From: Gluconacetobacter aggeris
GTDB taxonomy: Bacteria; Pseudomonadota; Alphaproteobacteria; Acetobacterales; Acetobacteraceae
Reading direction: 5' to 3'
NCBI RefSeq assembly: GCF_014174395.1
Contig: NZ_JABEQD010000018.1
Location: 1 to 52,079, forward strand
DNA length: 52,079 nt
Position 1 is the first letter of the stretch; every line of letters starts with the position of its first letter. The position numbers and the translations under genes are program-made. A model generated the notes under the pieces. The model saw nothing but the letters and a program-made list of their open reading frames with translations, was not told the DNA's origin and ran no database searches. Below, piece after piece: positions 36,004 through 46,189 of this stretch.

Positions 36004-36211
36004 CCAATGACACATGCCCAGGGAGCTCCACGGCACATCGCATTCACCGGACATCCGGAACGAGATGGGACGCGGTCGCCCGTTAAATCCTGTCGGAATC
36101 GCTCGGATTCCGCCGGATTTTCCGGTCGGAACGCCTGGCATCGCATACAGCGCACCATTCTGATCAAGACACTGGCTTACCAATCTTCACGTTAATATCT
36201 TTGGAGCAATC

Positions 36212-39200
36212 ATGGGCGATCGCCAGATCAAGCAGACGACCGCACGAACTCTTCGCCGAAAGAACGTTCTTCTTCTCGCCTTCACGGCCATGAGCGGGGT
36301 GATGTATTCCTCCGCTTACGCCCAGAGCGCGCAGACGGCGACACAGACCCCGCGCAAGCCCCATGTCCGGACGACCAAGGCCGCCAAGGCCATGAAGTCG
36401 ACCCTGGCAACGCCGGCCGTGGCCGCACCGGTCGTGGCCCCGGCCACCCGCAACGCTTCGGTCCTCTCGGCCGCGGCCGAAGCCCCCGCACCGGAGACCG
36501 CCTCGAAGGCCGAGACGATCATGGTGACGGGTTCGCTGTTCCGCGATCCGAACACGACCAGCGCATCACCGATCACGCGCATCACGGCGAAAGACCTGCA
36601 GCAGCGTGGTATCAAGACAGTAACCGACGCCCTGCAGCTTCTATCGTCGAATGGCGGCGGTAACCTGACCAATGCATGGTCGGCCGGTGGCGGCTTCGCG
36701 GCTGGCGCCTCGGCACCGTCGCTGCGCGGGCTCAGCACCGATTCGACCCTGGTTCTGATGGACGGGCAACGCCTGTCCTACTACCCGCTGGCCGACGACG
36801 GGGAGCGCAACTTCGTCGACACCAACTGGATGCCGCAATCCATCATGCAGTCGGTCGACGTGCTGCAGGATGGCGGGTCGGCCACCTACGGCGCCGACGC
36901 GGTCGCGGGCGTGGTCAACATGATCACGCGCAAGGAAATCCAGGGCTTCGAAGGCAATGCCGAAGGCGGCCTGACCCAGCGCGGCGATGCCGGCCACCAG
37001 CGGCTCTACGCCACCTATGGCCATGGCGACCTTGCGCGCGATGGCTACAATTTTTACGTCAACTCGGAATACCAGCAGGACGATCCGCTCTATTATCGTC
37101 AGCTGGGCTATCCTTACAATAACGGCGACCTGACCGGCATCGGCGGCACAAACGGCAACGACAATATCGTTTCCAACGGCACGATCGCCAACTTTGCGGC
37201 GACGCCGGGTGCAATCGTCCATCCGGTCGACGGATCCGGTAAGGCAACCGGCCCGTGGCAGCTTCTGAACCCGTCAGGCTGCAACAGCCTGGGAGGCATC
37301 GTTGCAACCGGAACGGTCACCGGCACGCCGGGCATCAGCCAGGCCTGCACGATGAACACGCAGAAATATGAACAGGTTGCCCCTGATCTGCGTCGTATCA
37401 GTGCCAGCGCGCATTTCACCGCGAACGTGACTGACCGCTCGCAACTGGTCGCGATGTTCAACTGGTCGCAGGCCCGTTCAACCGTTACCGGCACGCCATA
37501 CGGCACCTACGGCAGTTCGTCCTATTCCCAGGCCCGGCTGGCCACGGCGCAGAATACCTATCTGCCCATATACCTGCCTGACGGGTCGCTGAACCCGAAC
37601 AACCCGTTCGCGGCTCAAGGTGAGCACGCACAGGTGTCCGCTCGCTTCGGCGACCTGATCCCCACCACCACCGAAACCAGCTCGAACTTCCGCGGATCGG
37701 TTCGCTATTCCGGCTGGGCGCCGTCCAACTGGGGTTCGGACTGGAATTACGATGCCAATTTCGTCGGCATGAACACGCTGCTGAACCAGACAATCACCGG
37801 CGTTCCAACGATCAATGGCATCAACAATGCGATTCTCAACGGCACCTACAATTTCGTCGATCCGTCGCAGAACTCCCGCTCCGTCCTGAATTCGATCGCG
37901 CCGCGGAACGTGATCAATGCCCGCACGCAGGAATATTCAGGCGAACTGTCGGCCAGCAAGGGCCTTTTCCACCTGCCGGGTGGCATGGCCAAGCTGGCGA
38001 TCGGCGGCAATGTCCGATGGGAAGCACTGAACGCCCCGAACGCCAATCCGCTGGATCCGAACGATCCCGGCGCGCAATATACCAGCTATATCAATCCGGT
38101 GAATGCACGCGGCAGCCGCTGGGTCGAATCCGGCTTCTTCGAAGCTGATCTTCCGTTCGTAAAGATGCTGGATGCCACGGTGTCCGGCCGTTACGACAAT
38201 TATTCCGAAGGCTTCAGCCACTTCTCGCCGAAGGTCGGAGTGAATTTCAAACCGATCGACAAGCTGACATTGCGAGGCACCTTCTCGAAGGGCTTCCGCG
38301 TTCCCAGCTTCGCTGAAACCGGCGGATCGAACGTCGGGTACATCAATTATACCCCGACCAATGCCGCCTTCATCAGTCAGCATCTGAACGCTGACGGCTC
38401 GCCGGACAATTACGCCCAGACCTACCGGATTGGCCAGAACAGCGCGGGCAACCCGGATCTGCGGCCCGAAACCTCGACCAACTTCTCTGGTGGCCCGGTC
38501 TACCGTCCGACCCGATGGCTGACGCTGAGCGCCGATTACTATTATATCCGCAAGAATCACTATATCGCGCCGAACCCGATCGCGCTTTCGAGCGTGGCGG
38601 ACGATTGGCTGACCTCCGGAAATGCAAACCTGCCTTCGTCCGTAACGGTTACGCCGGATGTCGCCGATCCGCAGCACCCCGAGGGTCAGCGTCGTCCCGG
38701 CATCGTCAACCTGGGCTATGTCAACACCAACAAGCTGGTGACCGACGGTTTCGACCTGTCGATGGAAATCAACACCCAGTTGCCGGGCTTCCTGCATGAA
38801 GTGCATTGGTACAGCAAGGGCAGCGCCACGTTCGTCGACAAGATGAACCTGACGAATCCTGATGGATCGGTGTACCGCTTCGCCGGAACGCTCGGACCTT
38901 ACGGTGCGGTTTCGGCTTCCGGCACGCCGAAATGGCGCGCCAACTGGTCGAACACCTTCACCTGGAAGAAACTGGCCGTCACGCCGACCGTCTATTATAC
39001 CAGTGGCTACAAGACGACGGCCGAAGATCAGAGCGGCTCTGGAACCGCCAACAACTGCGCCGACGCTCAGGCCGGCAATAACTTTGTTCCGTCTCAGTGC
39101 AGGGTCAAAGGCTGGTGGGATGTCGACCTGACGCTCAACTACCAGTTCAGCCCGCGCTGGTCCGCCTATGCCAACGTCTACAATCTACTGGGCTTCCGGG

Positions 39201-39307
39201 CACCGTACGATTTCGGCACCTATGGCGGCTATCTCTACAACTCTTCATGGTCGCAGCAGGGCGTCGTCATGCGCTCGTTCCAGTTCGGCGTGAACGTCAA
39301 ACTCTGA
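36212..39307 (+). CDS. TonB-dependent receptor 1
   Basis: A 1031-residue outer-membrane receptor. A long signal peptide (MGDRQIKQTTARTLRRKN, hydrophobic core, cleavage after AYA, residue 37) is followed by a Pro/Ala/Lys-rich stretch to about 100, a TonB-box-like ETIMVTGS, the plug domain (about 105-240: SLRGLSTDSTLVLMDGQRLS, GSATYGADAVAGVVN) and a 22-strand-type barrel ending in RSFQFGVNVKL. No N-terminal signalling (STN) domain. TTGGAG precedes the ATG. First of three tandem paralogues; the plug, the C-terminus and start region are very alike, and the extracellular-loop regions differ. The ligand is unknown; peptides, siderophores or sugars are possible. Confidence 0.93.
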   Translation: MGDRQIKQTTARTLRRKNVLLLAFTAMSGVMYSSAYAQSAQTATQTPRKPHVRTTKAAKAMKSTLATPAVAAPVVAPATRNASVLSAAAEAPAPETASKAETIMVTGSLFRDPNTTSASPITRITAKDLQQRGIKTVTDALQLLSSNGGGNLTNAWSAGGGFAAGASAPSLRGLSTDSTLVLMDGQRLSYYPLADDGERNFVDTNWMPQSIMQSVDVLQDGGSATYGADAVAGVVNMITRKEIQGFEGNAEGGLTQRGDAGHQRLYATYGHGDLARDGYNFYVNSEYQQDDPLYYRQLGYPYNNGDLTGIGGTNGNDNIVSNGTIANFAATPGAIVHPVDGSGKATGPWQLLNPSGCNSLGGIVATGTVTGTPGISQACTMNTQKYEQVAPDLRRISASAHFTANVTDRSQLVAMFNWSQARSTVTGTPYGTYGSSSYSQARLATAQNTYLPIYLPDGSLNPNNPFAAQGEHAQVSARFGDLIPTTTETSSNFRGSVRYSGWAPSNWGSDWNYDANFVGMNTLLNQTITGVPTINGINNAILNGTYNFVDPSQNSRSVLNSIAPRNVINARTQEYSGELSASKGLFHLPGGMAKLAIGGNVRWEALNAPNANPLDPNDPGAQYTSYINPVNARGSRWVESGFFEADLPFVKMLDATVSGRYDNYSEGFSHFSPKVGVNFKPIDKLTLRGTFSKGFRVPSFAETGGSNVGYINYTPTNAAFISQHLNADGSPDNYAQTYRIGQNSAGNPDLRPETSTNFSGGPVYRPTRWLTLSADYYYIRKNHYIAPNPIALSSVADDWLTSGNANLPSSVTVTPDVADPQHPEGQRRPGIVNLGYVNTNKLVTDGFDLSMEINTQLPGFLHEVHWYSKGSATFVDKMNLTNPDGSVYRFAGTLGPYGAVSASGTPKWRANWSNTFTWKKLAVTPTVYYTSGYKTTAEDQSGSGTANNCADAQAGNNFVPSQCRVKGWWDVDLTLNYQFSPRWSAYANVYNLLGFRAPYDFGTYGGYLYNSSWSQQGVVMRSFQFGVNVKL

Positions 39308-39330
39308 CGAAACCCAGCGCAATAAGGGAG

Positions 39331-39360
39331 GGGGTGGTCCAAGGACCACCCCTTTTTTTT
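39331..39360 (+). terminator. Intrinsic terminator of TonB receptor 1
   Basis: Stem GGGGTGGTCC/GGACCACCCC (39331-39340 / 39343-39352) followed by eight T. The same stem sequence ends receptors 2 and 3. Confidence 0.9.
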
Positions 39361-39800
39361 ACATACCGACTTGCGCCCGAGGACGACCCTTGTCCGGTTC
39401 GCTTCCTGACCCGATGATCCGTTAACCATCCCGCGGTCATGACCTGCCTCTATCCGGCTTATTTTCCTGGCAGATCGGGCAAATAAACAATGACGGCCGG
39501 CCGACCCTCTTCCATGGTCTGCCGCCCCCACGCTTCAGCATGTATTTCGGACCAGCCTTCGCCGCTCGGTACTCCGCGCCAAATGTCTTCAGCCGGAAAA
39601 AGAGCACCACAGTGCGCACGAATCACGCCTCAGACTGTTGAGGGCGATCGATCTGTGCCGTTTACGGCACGTGCTCTCTTGCACGCGTAAAGACTGGGAA
39701 ACAGTATGATATCTATAAATTTCATTAAAAAGATTTCTTATATTTTAATAACTTTCCATTTCCAATATCTATCCCCTTTTTTCAATACCTTCCTCCGCGA
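39361..39800. other. Non-coding stretch between TonB receptors 1 and 2
   Basis: No convincing gene; short ORFs on both strands (39490-39690 plus, 39437-39619 minus) overlap each other and match nothing I know. Nested inverted repeats occur at 39601-39677: AGAGCAC/GTGCTCT enclosing GTGCCGT-TT-ACGGCAC (39655-39670). The last 100 bases are AT-rich, like the region before receptor 1. Confidence 0.4.
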
Positions 39801-39816
39801 CGGCACATATGTATCC

Positions 39817-39832
39817 GTTGCCTCCATGCAAC
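39817..39832. promoter_or_regulatory. Conserved palindrome upstream of TonB receptor 2
   Basis: GTTGC-N6-GCAAC with the right side extended to GCAACATAA; the left extension is degenerate. Counterpart of the perfect palindromes at 35895 and 46714. About 38 bases separate it from the GTCGAC block, as in the first leader. Confidence 0.5.
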
Positions 39833-39869
39833 ATAATGACAAAAATCTGCAATAATTCACACACGAATG

Positions 39870-39921
39870 GTCGACACTCCCACTCCGATCATGTGTAGTT
39901 TCGTTAACGCGCCGTAACAGG
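39870..39921 (+). promoter_or_regulatory. Second conserved leader block, TonB receptor 2
   Basis: GTCGAC at 39870, then GATCATGTGTAGTTTCGTTA and CGCGCCGTAACAGG, nearly identical to 35951-36003. CATGTGT/ACACATG flank the GTTA/TAAC pair. Downstream the two leaders stay similar to the start codon, including CCGGAACGrGATGrGACGCG. Confidence 0.5.
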
Positions 39922-40125
39922 CAATGGACACATGTTCGGAGAGTTCCACGATCTCACACTCATCGAAAATCCGGAACGGGATGAGACGCGGCCAATCGTT
40001 GCAGCATCGGAATCAGGATGATTCAGAGGTGTTCTCCGATGGGACGACCCGGCATGACCTTTGGCGCCGAATGCTGATCAAGACACTCGTTTACCAATCT
40101 TCACATCAATATTCTGGAGAAATTC

Positions 40126-43100
40126 ATGGGTGATCGCCAGATAAAGCCGACAACCGCACGAACTCTGCGCCGAAAGAATATCGTTCTGTTCGCCTTCACG
40201 GCCATGAGCGGGATGATGTACTCTTCCGCTTTCGCGCAGAGCGCGGAGACGGCGACGCAGACACAATCCCCGCGCAAGCCCCATGTCAGGACGATCAAGG
40301 CTGCCAAGACCGTGAAAACGGCCCCGGCCGCGGCGGGGCCGGTCGCGATGGCACCGGTCGCGGCCACGCTCCCTCCGAGGGCCCCGAACAATGCGACAGC
40401 CATAGCGAACGCGGCGACAATGGCCAGCAGTCCGGCTCCGGAGCAGGAGGCCGAAAGTGTCACGGTGACCGGCACGCTGTTCCACGATCCGAACGCGACC
40501 AGTTCCTCCGAAATCACGCATATCACGCGCAAGGACATGCAGCAGCGCGGCCTGAAAACCGCCAATGACATCCTGCAACAATTGTCGGCGAACGGTGCGG
40601 GCAATCTTACCAGCCAGTGGGCGGCGGGTGGCGGCTTTGCCCCCGGTGGATCGGCGCCATCGCTCCGTGGCCTCAGCACCGACTCGACCCTCGTCCTCAT
40701 CGACGGGCAGAGAAACTCCTACTATCCCCTCGCTGACGACGGCGAGCGGGATTTCGTCGATACGACATGGATTCCGCAATCCATCATGGAGGGTGTCGAC
40801 GTTCTGCAGGACGGCGGGTCCGCGACCTATGGCGCCGATGCTGTGGCCGGCGTCGTGAACTTCACGACCCGCAAGAACATCCAGGGATTCGAGGCCAATG
40901 CCGAAGGCGGCCTGTCGCAACGTGGGGATACGGGCCATCAGCGGCTATACGCAACATATGGCCACGGTGACCTGAATCGCGACGGATATAATTTCTACAT
41001 CAATTCGGAATACCAACAGGACGACGCTTTATACTATCGCCAGCTTCAATCCCCCTATAACAACGGCGACCTCACCAGCCTCGGTGGATCGAACGGAAAC
41101 ACGAACACCCTGCTTCCCGGTACGAACCAGTTCAATACCAATTACACCGGCTCCACCTCCGCCGCGATTGTCCGGCCCTTCGTCAATGGGGCAGGCGTCG
41201 GCGGATACAGCCTGCTCAACCCGCAAGCCGGATGCGGCGGCCTGACGCCGGTTTCGGGGTACAATTTCACGGGAAATGACACGTCGCTGACATCGGCGTG
41301 CTCGCAAAATTCCAAGCAATATGCAATGGTGCAGCCGGACCAGCGCCGGGTCAGCGCGACCGCGCACTTCACGGCGAATGTGACGGATAATTCGCAACTG
41401 GTCGCGATGTTCAACTGGTCGCAAGCCCGGACCATAACGACGTCGGCGCCTTCCCCATACGGGACGGCGACGCAGGCGGAACTGGTGTCGAGCAGCCCGG
41501 TCGTCCTGCCATGGCAGCTTTCCAACGGCCAACTGAATCCGAACGATCCGTATGCGGCCCAGCATCAGGACGCCCAGATCGCAGGATTGTTCAATCAGGT
41601 CCCGGTCACGACCGATACGTCGAACAATTTTCGCGGATCGGTACGCTATACCGGCTGGGCGCGTTCGAACTGGGGATCGGACTGGAACTACGATGCTGAC
41701 TTTGTCGGCATGAATACGCTGCTGAACCAGGTTCAGACAGGCCAGCCTTATCTCAGTCACCTTGAAAACGCCATTGCCGACGGGTCCTATAACTTCGTCA
41801 ACCCGTCCCAGAATTCCAGAAGCGCCACGAACTACGTCTTGCCGGTCAACACCATCAATGCTCGCTCGCAGGAGTATTCCGGCCAGGCAACCTTGAGCAA
41901 AGGCCTGTTCAAATTGCCCGGCGGAATGGTGAAAGTCGCGATCGGCGGAAATATCCGTTACGAAGCCGTAAACGATCCGAATGCCAATCCGCTCGATGTG
42001 AACAACCCCGCCAATCAGTGGGCCATCTATAATCCGGTGGCCCAGGTCGGGCATCGCTGGGTCGAATCCGGATTCTACGAAGTCAATATTCCGATCGTCA
42101 AAATGCTGAATATCGACACATCCGGTCGGTATGACAATTATAACGAGCAATCGGAAAATTTCAGCCACTTCTCGCCGAAAGTCGGCTTTCAGTTCAAGCC
42201 CATCAAGCAGATCACACTGCGGGGAACCTTCAACCGCGGCTTCCGTGTGCCCAGCTTTGCCGAAACGGGCGGACAGACCGAAGGCTTCGTGCCGGTACAG
42301 TGGGACCAGACAAACCCCGCCATCACCGCCTGGCAGAACAGCCACGGCAATGATGGATATGTTCAGTCGGGGAATTACATCGGGCAGTTGAACGTTGGCA
42401 ATCCGCAGCTGAAGCCGGAAACCTCGACCAGCTATACCATCGGTCCGGTCTTCAATCCGACGAACTGGCTGACCATTTCGGCCGAATACTACTACATCAA
42501 GAAAAACCATTTCATTACGAGTGGTATCCTGAACCCGAACGCCTACCTCAATCAGTGGGTTGAGAACGGTGGTTCGAACGTGGGGCTGCCTGCCGGAATT
42601 ACGGTCGTTCCGGGCCCGAAAGACGGCAATTACCCGAACGCGCTGGTGGCCCCCGCTTATGTCGCGGGCGAATACATCAACGCCAAAAGCATGATGACGG
42701 ATGGTGTCGACCTGTCGATCAGCGCGCATGCCCATCTTCCGGGTGCGCTGCATGACGTCACATGGTACAGCAATGGCCAAGCGACCTACGTCAGGCGCTT
42801 CAACCAGGTCAACCCTGATGGATCGATTTACCAGTTCGCCGGGACGCTCGGTCCGTATTCCGCCGTTTCCGCTTCGGGTACGCCGCGCTGGCGCGCGAAC
42901 TGGTCGAACACGTTCGCCTGGAAAAAACTGGCCGTTACCCCCACCGTCTATTACACGAGCGGTTACAAGACAGTGGCGGATGATTCCGGCGCGACGGCGC
43001 CTGCCGCCGATGGACGTTACAGCCATAGCTGCGCGAATTCGGTCGGGATGTTGCAGTTTAACGGCCCGGCCTATCCGACCCAGTGCCGCGTCAAGAGTTT

Positions 43101-43293
43101 CTGGGATGTTGATCTGACCGTCAATTATCAGTTCAACAAGAAATGGTCGATATACGCCAACGTCTATAACCTTCTCGGTTTCCGCGCGCCGTATGATTAC
43201 GCGACGTATGGCGGATACCTCTACAATTCTTCATGGTCGCAGAAGGGTGTGATCATGCGCTCCTTCCAGTTCGGCGTGAACGTCACGCTCTGA
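40126..43293 (+). CDS. TonB-dependent receptor 2
   Basis: A 1055-residue paralogue of receptor 1 with the same signal peptide type (MGDRQIKPTTARTLRRKN, cleavage after AFA, residue 37), a longer Pro/Ala-rich spacer, TonB-box-like ESVTVTGT (110-117), plug domain with APSLRGLSTDSTLVLIDGQR and a barrel ending RSFQFGVNVTL. TCTGGAG precedes the ATG. The barrel differs from receptor 1 mainly in loop regions (for example around residues 330-400 and 690-760), which fits a changed ligand. An efficient terminator follows, then the M1 aminopeptidase gene. Confidence 0.93.
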   Translation: MGDRQIKPTTARTLRRKNIVLFAFTAMSGMMYSSAFAQSAETATQTQSPRKPHVRTIKAAKTVKTAPAAAGPVAMAPVAATLPPRAPNNATAIANAATMASSPAPEQEAESVTVTGTLFHDPNATSSSEITHITRKDMQQRGLKTANDILQQLSANGAGNLTSQWAAGGGFAPGGSAPSLRGLSTDSTLVLIDGQRNSYYPLADDGERDFVDTTWIPQSIMEGVDVLQDGGSATYGADAVAGVVNFTTRKNIQGFEANAEGGLSQRGDTGHQRLYATYGHGDLNRDGYNFYINSEYQQDDALYYRQLQSPYNNGDLTSLGGSNGNTNTLLPGTNQFNTNYTGSTSAAIVRPFVNGAGVGGYSLLNPQAGCGGLTPVSGYNFTGNDTSLTSACSQNSKQYAMVQPDQRRVSATAHFTANVTDNSQLVAMFNWSQARTITTSAPSPYGTATQAELVSSSPVVLPWQLSNGQLNPNDPYAAQHQDAQIAGLFNQVPVTTDTSNNFRGSVRYTGWARSNWGSDWNYDADFVGMNTLLNQVQTGQPYLSHLENAIADGSYNFVNPSQNSRSATNYVLPVNTINARSQEYSGQATLSKGLFKLPGGMVKVAIGGNIRYEAVNDPNANPLDVNNPANQWAIYNPVAQVGHRWVESGFYEVNIPIVKMLNIDTSGRYDNYNEQSENFSHFSPKVGFQFKPIKQITLRGTFNRGFRVPSFAETGGQTEGFVPVQWDQTNPAITAWQNSHGNDGYVQSGNYIGQLNVGNPQLKPETSTSYTIGPVFNPTNWLTISAEYYYIKKNHFITSGILNPNAYLNQWVENGGSNVGLPAGITVVPGPKDGNYPNALVAPAYVAGEYINAKSMMTDGVDLSISAHAHLPGALHDVTWYSNGQATYVRRFNQVNPDGSIYQFAGTLGPYSAVSASGTPRWRANWSNTFAWKKLAVTPTVYYTSGYKTVADDSGATAPAADGRYSHSCANSVGMLQFNGPAYPTQCRVKSFWDVDLTVNYQFNKKWSIYANVYNLLGFRAPYDYATYGGYLYNSSWSQKGVIMRSFQFGVNVTL

Positions 43294-43318
43294 CGAAACC
43301 CGATACGGGAAGAAAAGG

Positions 43319-43345
43319 GGGTGGTCTTCGGACCGCCCTTTTTTT
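43319..43345 (+). terminator. Intrinsic terminator of TonB receptor 2
   Basis: Stem GGGTGGTC/GACCGCCC (43319-43326 / 43331-43338, one G-T pair) with a stable TTCG tetraloop, followed by seven T. Confidence 0.9.
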
Positions 43346-43474
43346 GTCGGCGGAATGACGGCCGCTTCGCGGCGGTCTTCTACGCTGCCCGCCCGATTTG
43401 CGTTGTGCACCCAACAGGGGAACAATGGCGGGTAGATGATCAGGCTTGCTGGTCCACTACACCGGAGTTTCCGT

Positions 43475-46123
43475 ATGAATTTCAAACCCGCCATCGCCAC
43501 GCTTTTATTGGCGAGCACGGCCCTGCTGTCAGGACCTGCCCTGGCCGAATCTCCCTTCGATTTCGCCCACGCACCCGGCCAGTTGCCGAAAGATGTGGTG
43601 CCCGCCGCCTATCGGATCGACATCGTCACCGACCTGAAGCGCCTGACCCTGACCGGGCATGAAGACATCGACGTCAACGTCACGGCCCCCACCGCCAGCA
43701 TCACGCTGAACCAGGCGGGCCTGACGCTGACAGCGGCCACGCTCGACGGCACGGCGGCCAAGATCACGCAGGACGACAAGGCCCAGACGGCGACGCTGAC
43801 CCTGCCGCAGCCCATGGCCACCGGGGCGCACAAGCTGGCGATCACCTATCGCGGCCCCATTCCGGCCACGCCGAACGGCATCTATTACGATGATTACCGC
43901 ACCTCCAACGGCAAGCAGCACCGCATGCTGGTAACGCAGTTCGAGGTCGCGGACGCCCGCCGCATGTTCCCCGGCTGGGACGAACCCGCCTTCAAGGCGA
44001 CGTTCCAGTTGACGGCGACCCTGCCGGCCAGCTTCACCGCCGTCAGCAACATGCCGATCGAATCGTCCACGCCGGCCGGCGCGAACGCCAAGCGGGTGGT
44101 CTTCGGCACCTCGCCGCGCATGTCCACATACCTGCTGGCCCTGGTGGCCGGTGACATGAAGGCCGTCAGCGGCAAGGGCGGCGACACGCCGATCAATGTC
44201 TATGCCCCGACCGGCGAGCAGGAAAAGGGCCGCTACGCGCTGACCGCCGCATCGCAGATCCTGCCCTATTACAACGCGTATTTCGGCGTCGCCTATCCGC
44301 TGCCCAAGATGGACCTGATCGCCATTCCCGGAAATTACGAGGCCGGGGCGATGGAAAACTGGGGCGCCATCACCTTCATCGACGACGACCTGCTGTTCGA
44401 CCCCAAGACCAGCGCGCCGACGACCCAGGAAGCCGTCTATATCGTCGTGGCGCATGAAATGGCCCACCAATGGTCGGGCGACCTGGTGACGATGGGCTGG
44501 TGGGACAATATCTGGCTCAATGAAGGGTTCGCCACCTGGATGGAGACCAAGGCCACCGACCATTTCAACCCGACCTGGCAGATGTGGCCGCGCCAGCATT
44601 ACGAACGCGAACAGGCGATGGCGCAGGATGCCCATCCGACCACGCACCCCATCCAGCAGGTGATCCACGACGTCAGCGAGGCCGATACCGCCTTCGACCG
44701 GATCAGCTACCAGAAGGGCGAGCAGGTCATCCGGATGGTCGAGGACTGGCTGGGTCCCGATATCTTCCGTGACGGGATGCGCGCCTATATGAAGGCCCAC
44801 GCCTACGGCAACACCACCAGCGCCGATCTGTGGGTCGCGCTGTCGCAGGTGTCGCACCAGGATGTGGCGACCGTCGCCCGCAGCTTCACCGAGCAGCCGG
44901 GCATCCCGCTGGTCACCGTCGGCCGACGCTGCGAAGCCGGCAAGACGACCCTGACGCTGACCGAAGGCCGCTTCGCCATCGGTGACGCCCATCCGCTGCC
45001 CGCACGCTGGAACATCCCCGTCACCATCGGCGGCCCCGGCGTCACCGCGCAGCGCGTCATCCTGACGCCCGACCAGCCGGCGCACCTGACCTTCACGGGC
45101 TGCGACCAGGCGCTGAAGGCCAATCCGGGCGAAAACGGCTATTATCGTACGGCCTACGATGCGTCGTCGCTCACCGCCCTCGGAAAAGCATTCGGCCAGT
45201 TGAGCGCCGTCGACCGCGCCAACCTGCTGGGCGACCAGTATGCGCTGTTCCAGGCCGGCCTGGCACCGCTTTCGACCTGGCTGGACCTGGTTGCCACCCT
45301 GCCGGCCACGCACGAGGACAATATCGCCGTCTGGCAGGACACGATCGGGCGCCTGAAGGATCTGGACGCGATGGAGCGCGGCAGCCCGTCCCGCCTCGCC
45401 TTCCATGCCTTTGCCCGCGCCCTGCTGGGGCCGCAACTGGCACGCCTGGGCTGGACGCCGCGCGCGGATGAATCCTTCCTCGACACGCTGCTGCGTCCGC
45501 AGGTGATCACGGCCCTGGGGCAGTTCGACGACCCGGCGGTCATCAGCGGCGCGCAGGCGCGCTTTGCCGCCTATGTGAAGAACCCCGGCAGCCTGCCGGC
45601 CAGCCTGGTCGATCCGGTCACTTCGGTCGCCGGCCAGCATGCCGATGCCGCGACCTACGCGACGCTGGTGAAGATGCTGCACGCGGCAACCAGCACCGAA
45701 GACAAGCTGCGCTTCTTCAGCGCGCTGGCGGCGGCGCATGATCCCGCCTTGATCCGCCAGACCGTGCAGATCGCCTATAGCGGCGTCATCCCCAACGGCC
45801 GCGTCGCCCGCTCGCTCGCCCGGGTGGCCGCCACCAGCGACAATCCCGATCTGGTCTGGTCGCTGGTGCAGGACCCGCAGACGCAGAAGCAGATCCGCGC
45901 ACGTCTGGCTCCCTGGTCGCAATCCGCGCTGCTGCCGGCCATCGCGTCGCACTCGGTCAACCCGGACGTGGCGAAGGCACTGGCCGCCGACCCGTCGGCT
46001 ACAGCCTCGATCGGCGCCAAGATCGAGGCCCGTAAGGCCACGGATCTGATCGCCGCCAATGCCGCCATCGCGGCGCGGGCCCAGGCCGACCTCACCCCCT
46101 GGCTGGCCGCCCTGTCACACTGA
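43475..46123 (+). CDS. M1 family aminopeptidase (PepN/ERAP type), exported
   Basis: An 882-residue zinc aminopeptidase that removes N-terminal residues from peptides. Signal peptide MNFKPAIATLLLASTALLSG (cleavage after ALA, residue 24) places it in the periplasm, unlike cytosolic PepN. Substrate-anchor GAMEN (291-295), zinc motif HEMAH-x18-E (HEMAH 327-331, Glu350 in LNEGF) and a catalytic Tyr in RISYQKG are intact; the C-terminal half is the helical ERAP1-like domain. GGAG precedes ATG 43475. Lying between two TonB receptors, it may trim peptides brought into the periplasm; this link is inferred from position. Confidence 0.93.
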   Translation: MNFKPAIATLLLASTALLSGPALAESPFDFAHAPGQLPKDVVPAAYRIDIVTDLKRLTLTGHEDIDVNVTAPTASITLNQAGLTLTAATLDGTAAKITQDDKAQTATLTLPQPMATGAHKLAITYRGPIPATPNGIYYDDYRTSNGKQHRMLVTQFEVADARRMFPGWDEPAFKATFQLTATLPASFTAVSNMPIESSTPAGANAKRVVFGTSPRMSTYLLALVAGDMKAVSGKGGDTPINVYAPTGEQEKGRYALTAASQILPYYNAYFGVAYPLPKMDLIAIPGNYEAGAMENWGAITFIDDDLLFDPKTSAPTTQEAVYIVVAHEMAHQWSGDLVTMGWWDNIWLNEGFATWMETKATDHFNPTWQMWPRQHYEREQAMAQDAHPTTHPIQQVIHDVSEADTAFDRISYQKGEQVIRMVEDWLGPDIFRDGMRAYMKAHAYGNTTSADLWVALSQVSHQDVATVARSFTEQPGIPLVTVGRRCEAGKTTLTLTEGRFAIGDAHPLPARWNIPVTIGGPGVTAQRVILTPDQPAHLTFTGCDQALKANPGENGYYRTAYDASSLTALGKAFGQLSAVDRANLLGDQYALFQAGLAPLSTWLDLVATLPATHEDNIAVWQDTIGRLKDLDAMERGSPSRLAFHAFARALLGPQLARLGWTPRADESFLDTLLRPQVITALGQFDDPAVISGAQARFAAYVKNPGSLPASLVDPVTSVAGQHADAATYATLVKMLHAATSTEDKLRFFSALAAAHDPALIRQTVQIAYSGVIPNGRVARSLARVAATSDNPDLVWSLVQDPQTQKQIRARLAPWSQSALLPAIASHSVNPDVAKALAADPSATASIGAKIEARKATDLIAANAAIAARAQADLTPWLAALSH

Positions 46124-46152
46124 CCACCATCGAAGCGCCGGAACACACAACG

Positions 46153-46185
46153 GATCGTTTCAGGCCGGCGGGGCCTGAAACGATC
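46153..46185 (+). terminator. Strong hairpin after the M1 aminopeptidase
   Basis: GATCGTTTCAGGCC (46153-46166) pairs perfectly over 14 bases with 46172-46185, loop GGCGG, followed by TTCTCC. It lies 29 bases after the stop. Confidence 0.75.
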
Positions 46186-46189
46186 TTCT

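Noticed and set aside
39437-39619. Short minus-strand ORF with a CPIC pair
   Set aside because: No ribosome site or known family; overlaps an equally long plus-strand frame; likely chance.
41029-43026. Minus-strand frame of 665 codons opposite TonB receptor 2
   Set aside because: No signal peptide or domain; the plus strand codes a full receptor. Similar frames oppose receptors 1 and 3.
43529-45952. Minus-strand frame of 807 codons opposite the M1 aminopeptidase
   Set aside because: Antisense shadow of a gene with intact GAMEN and HEMAH motifs.
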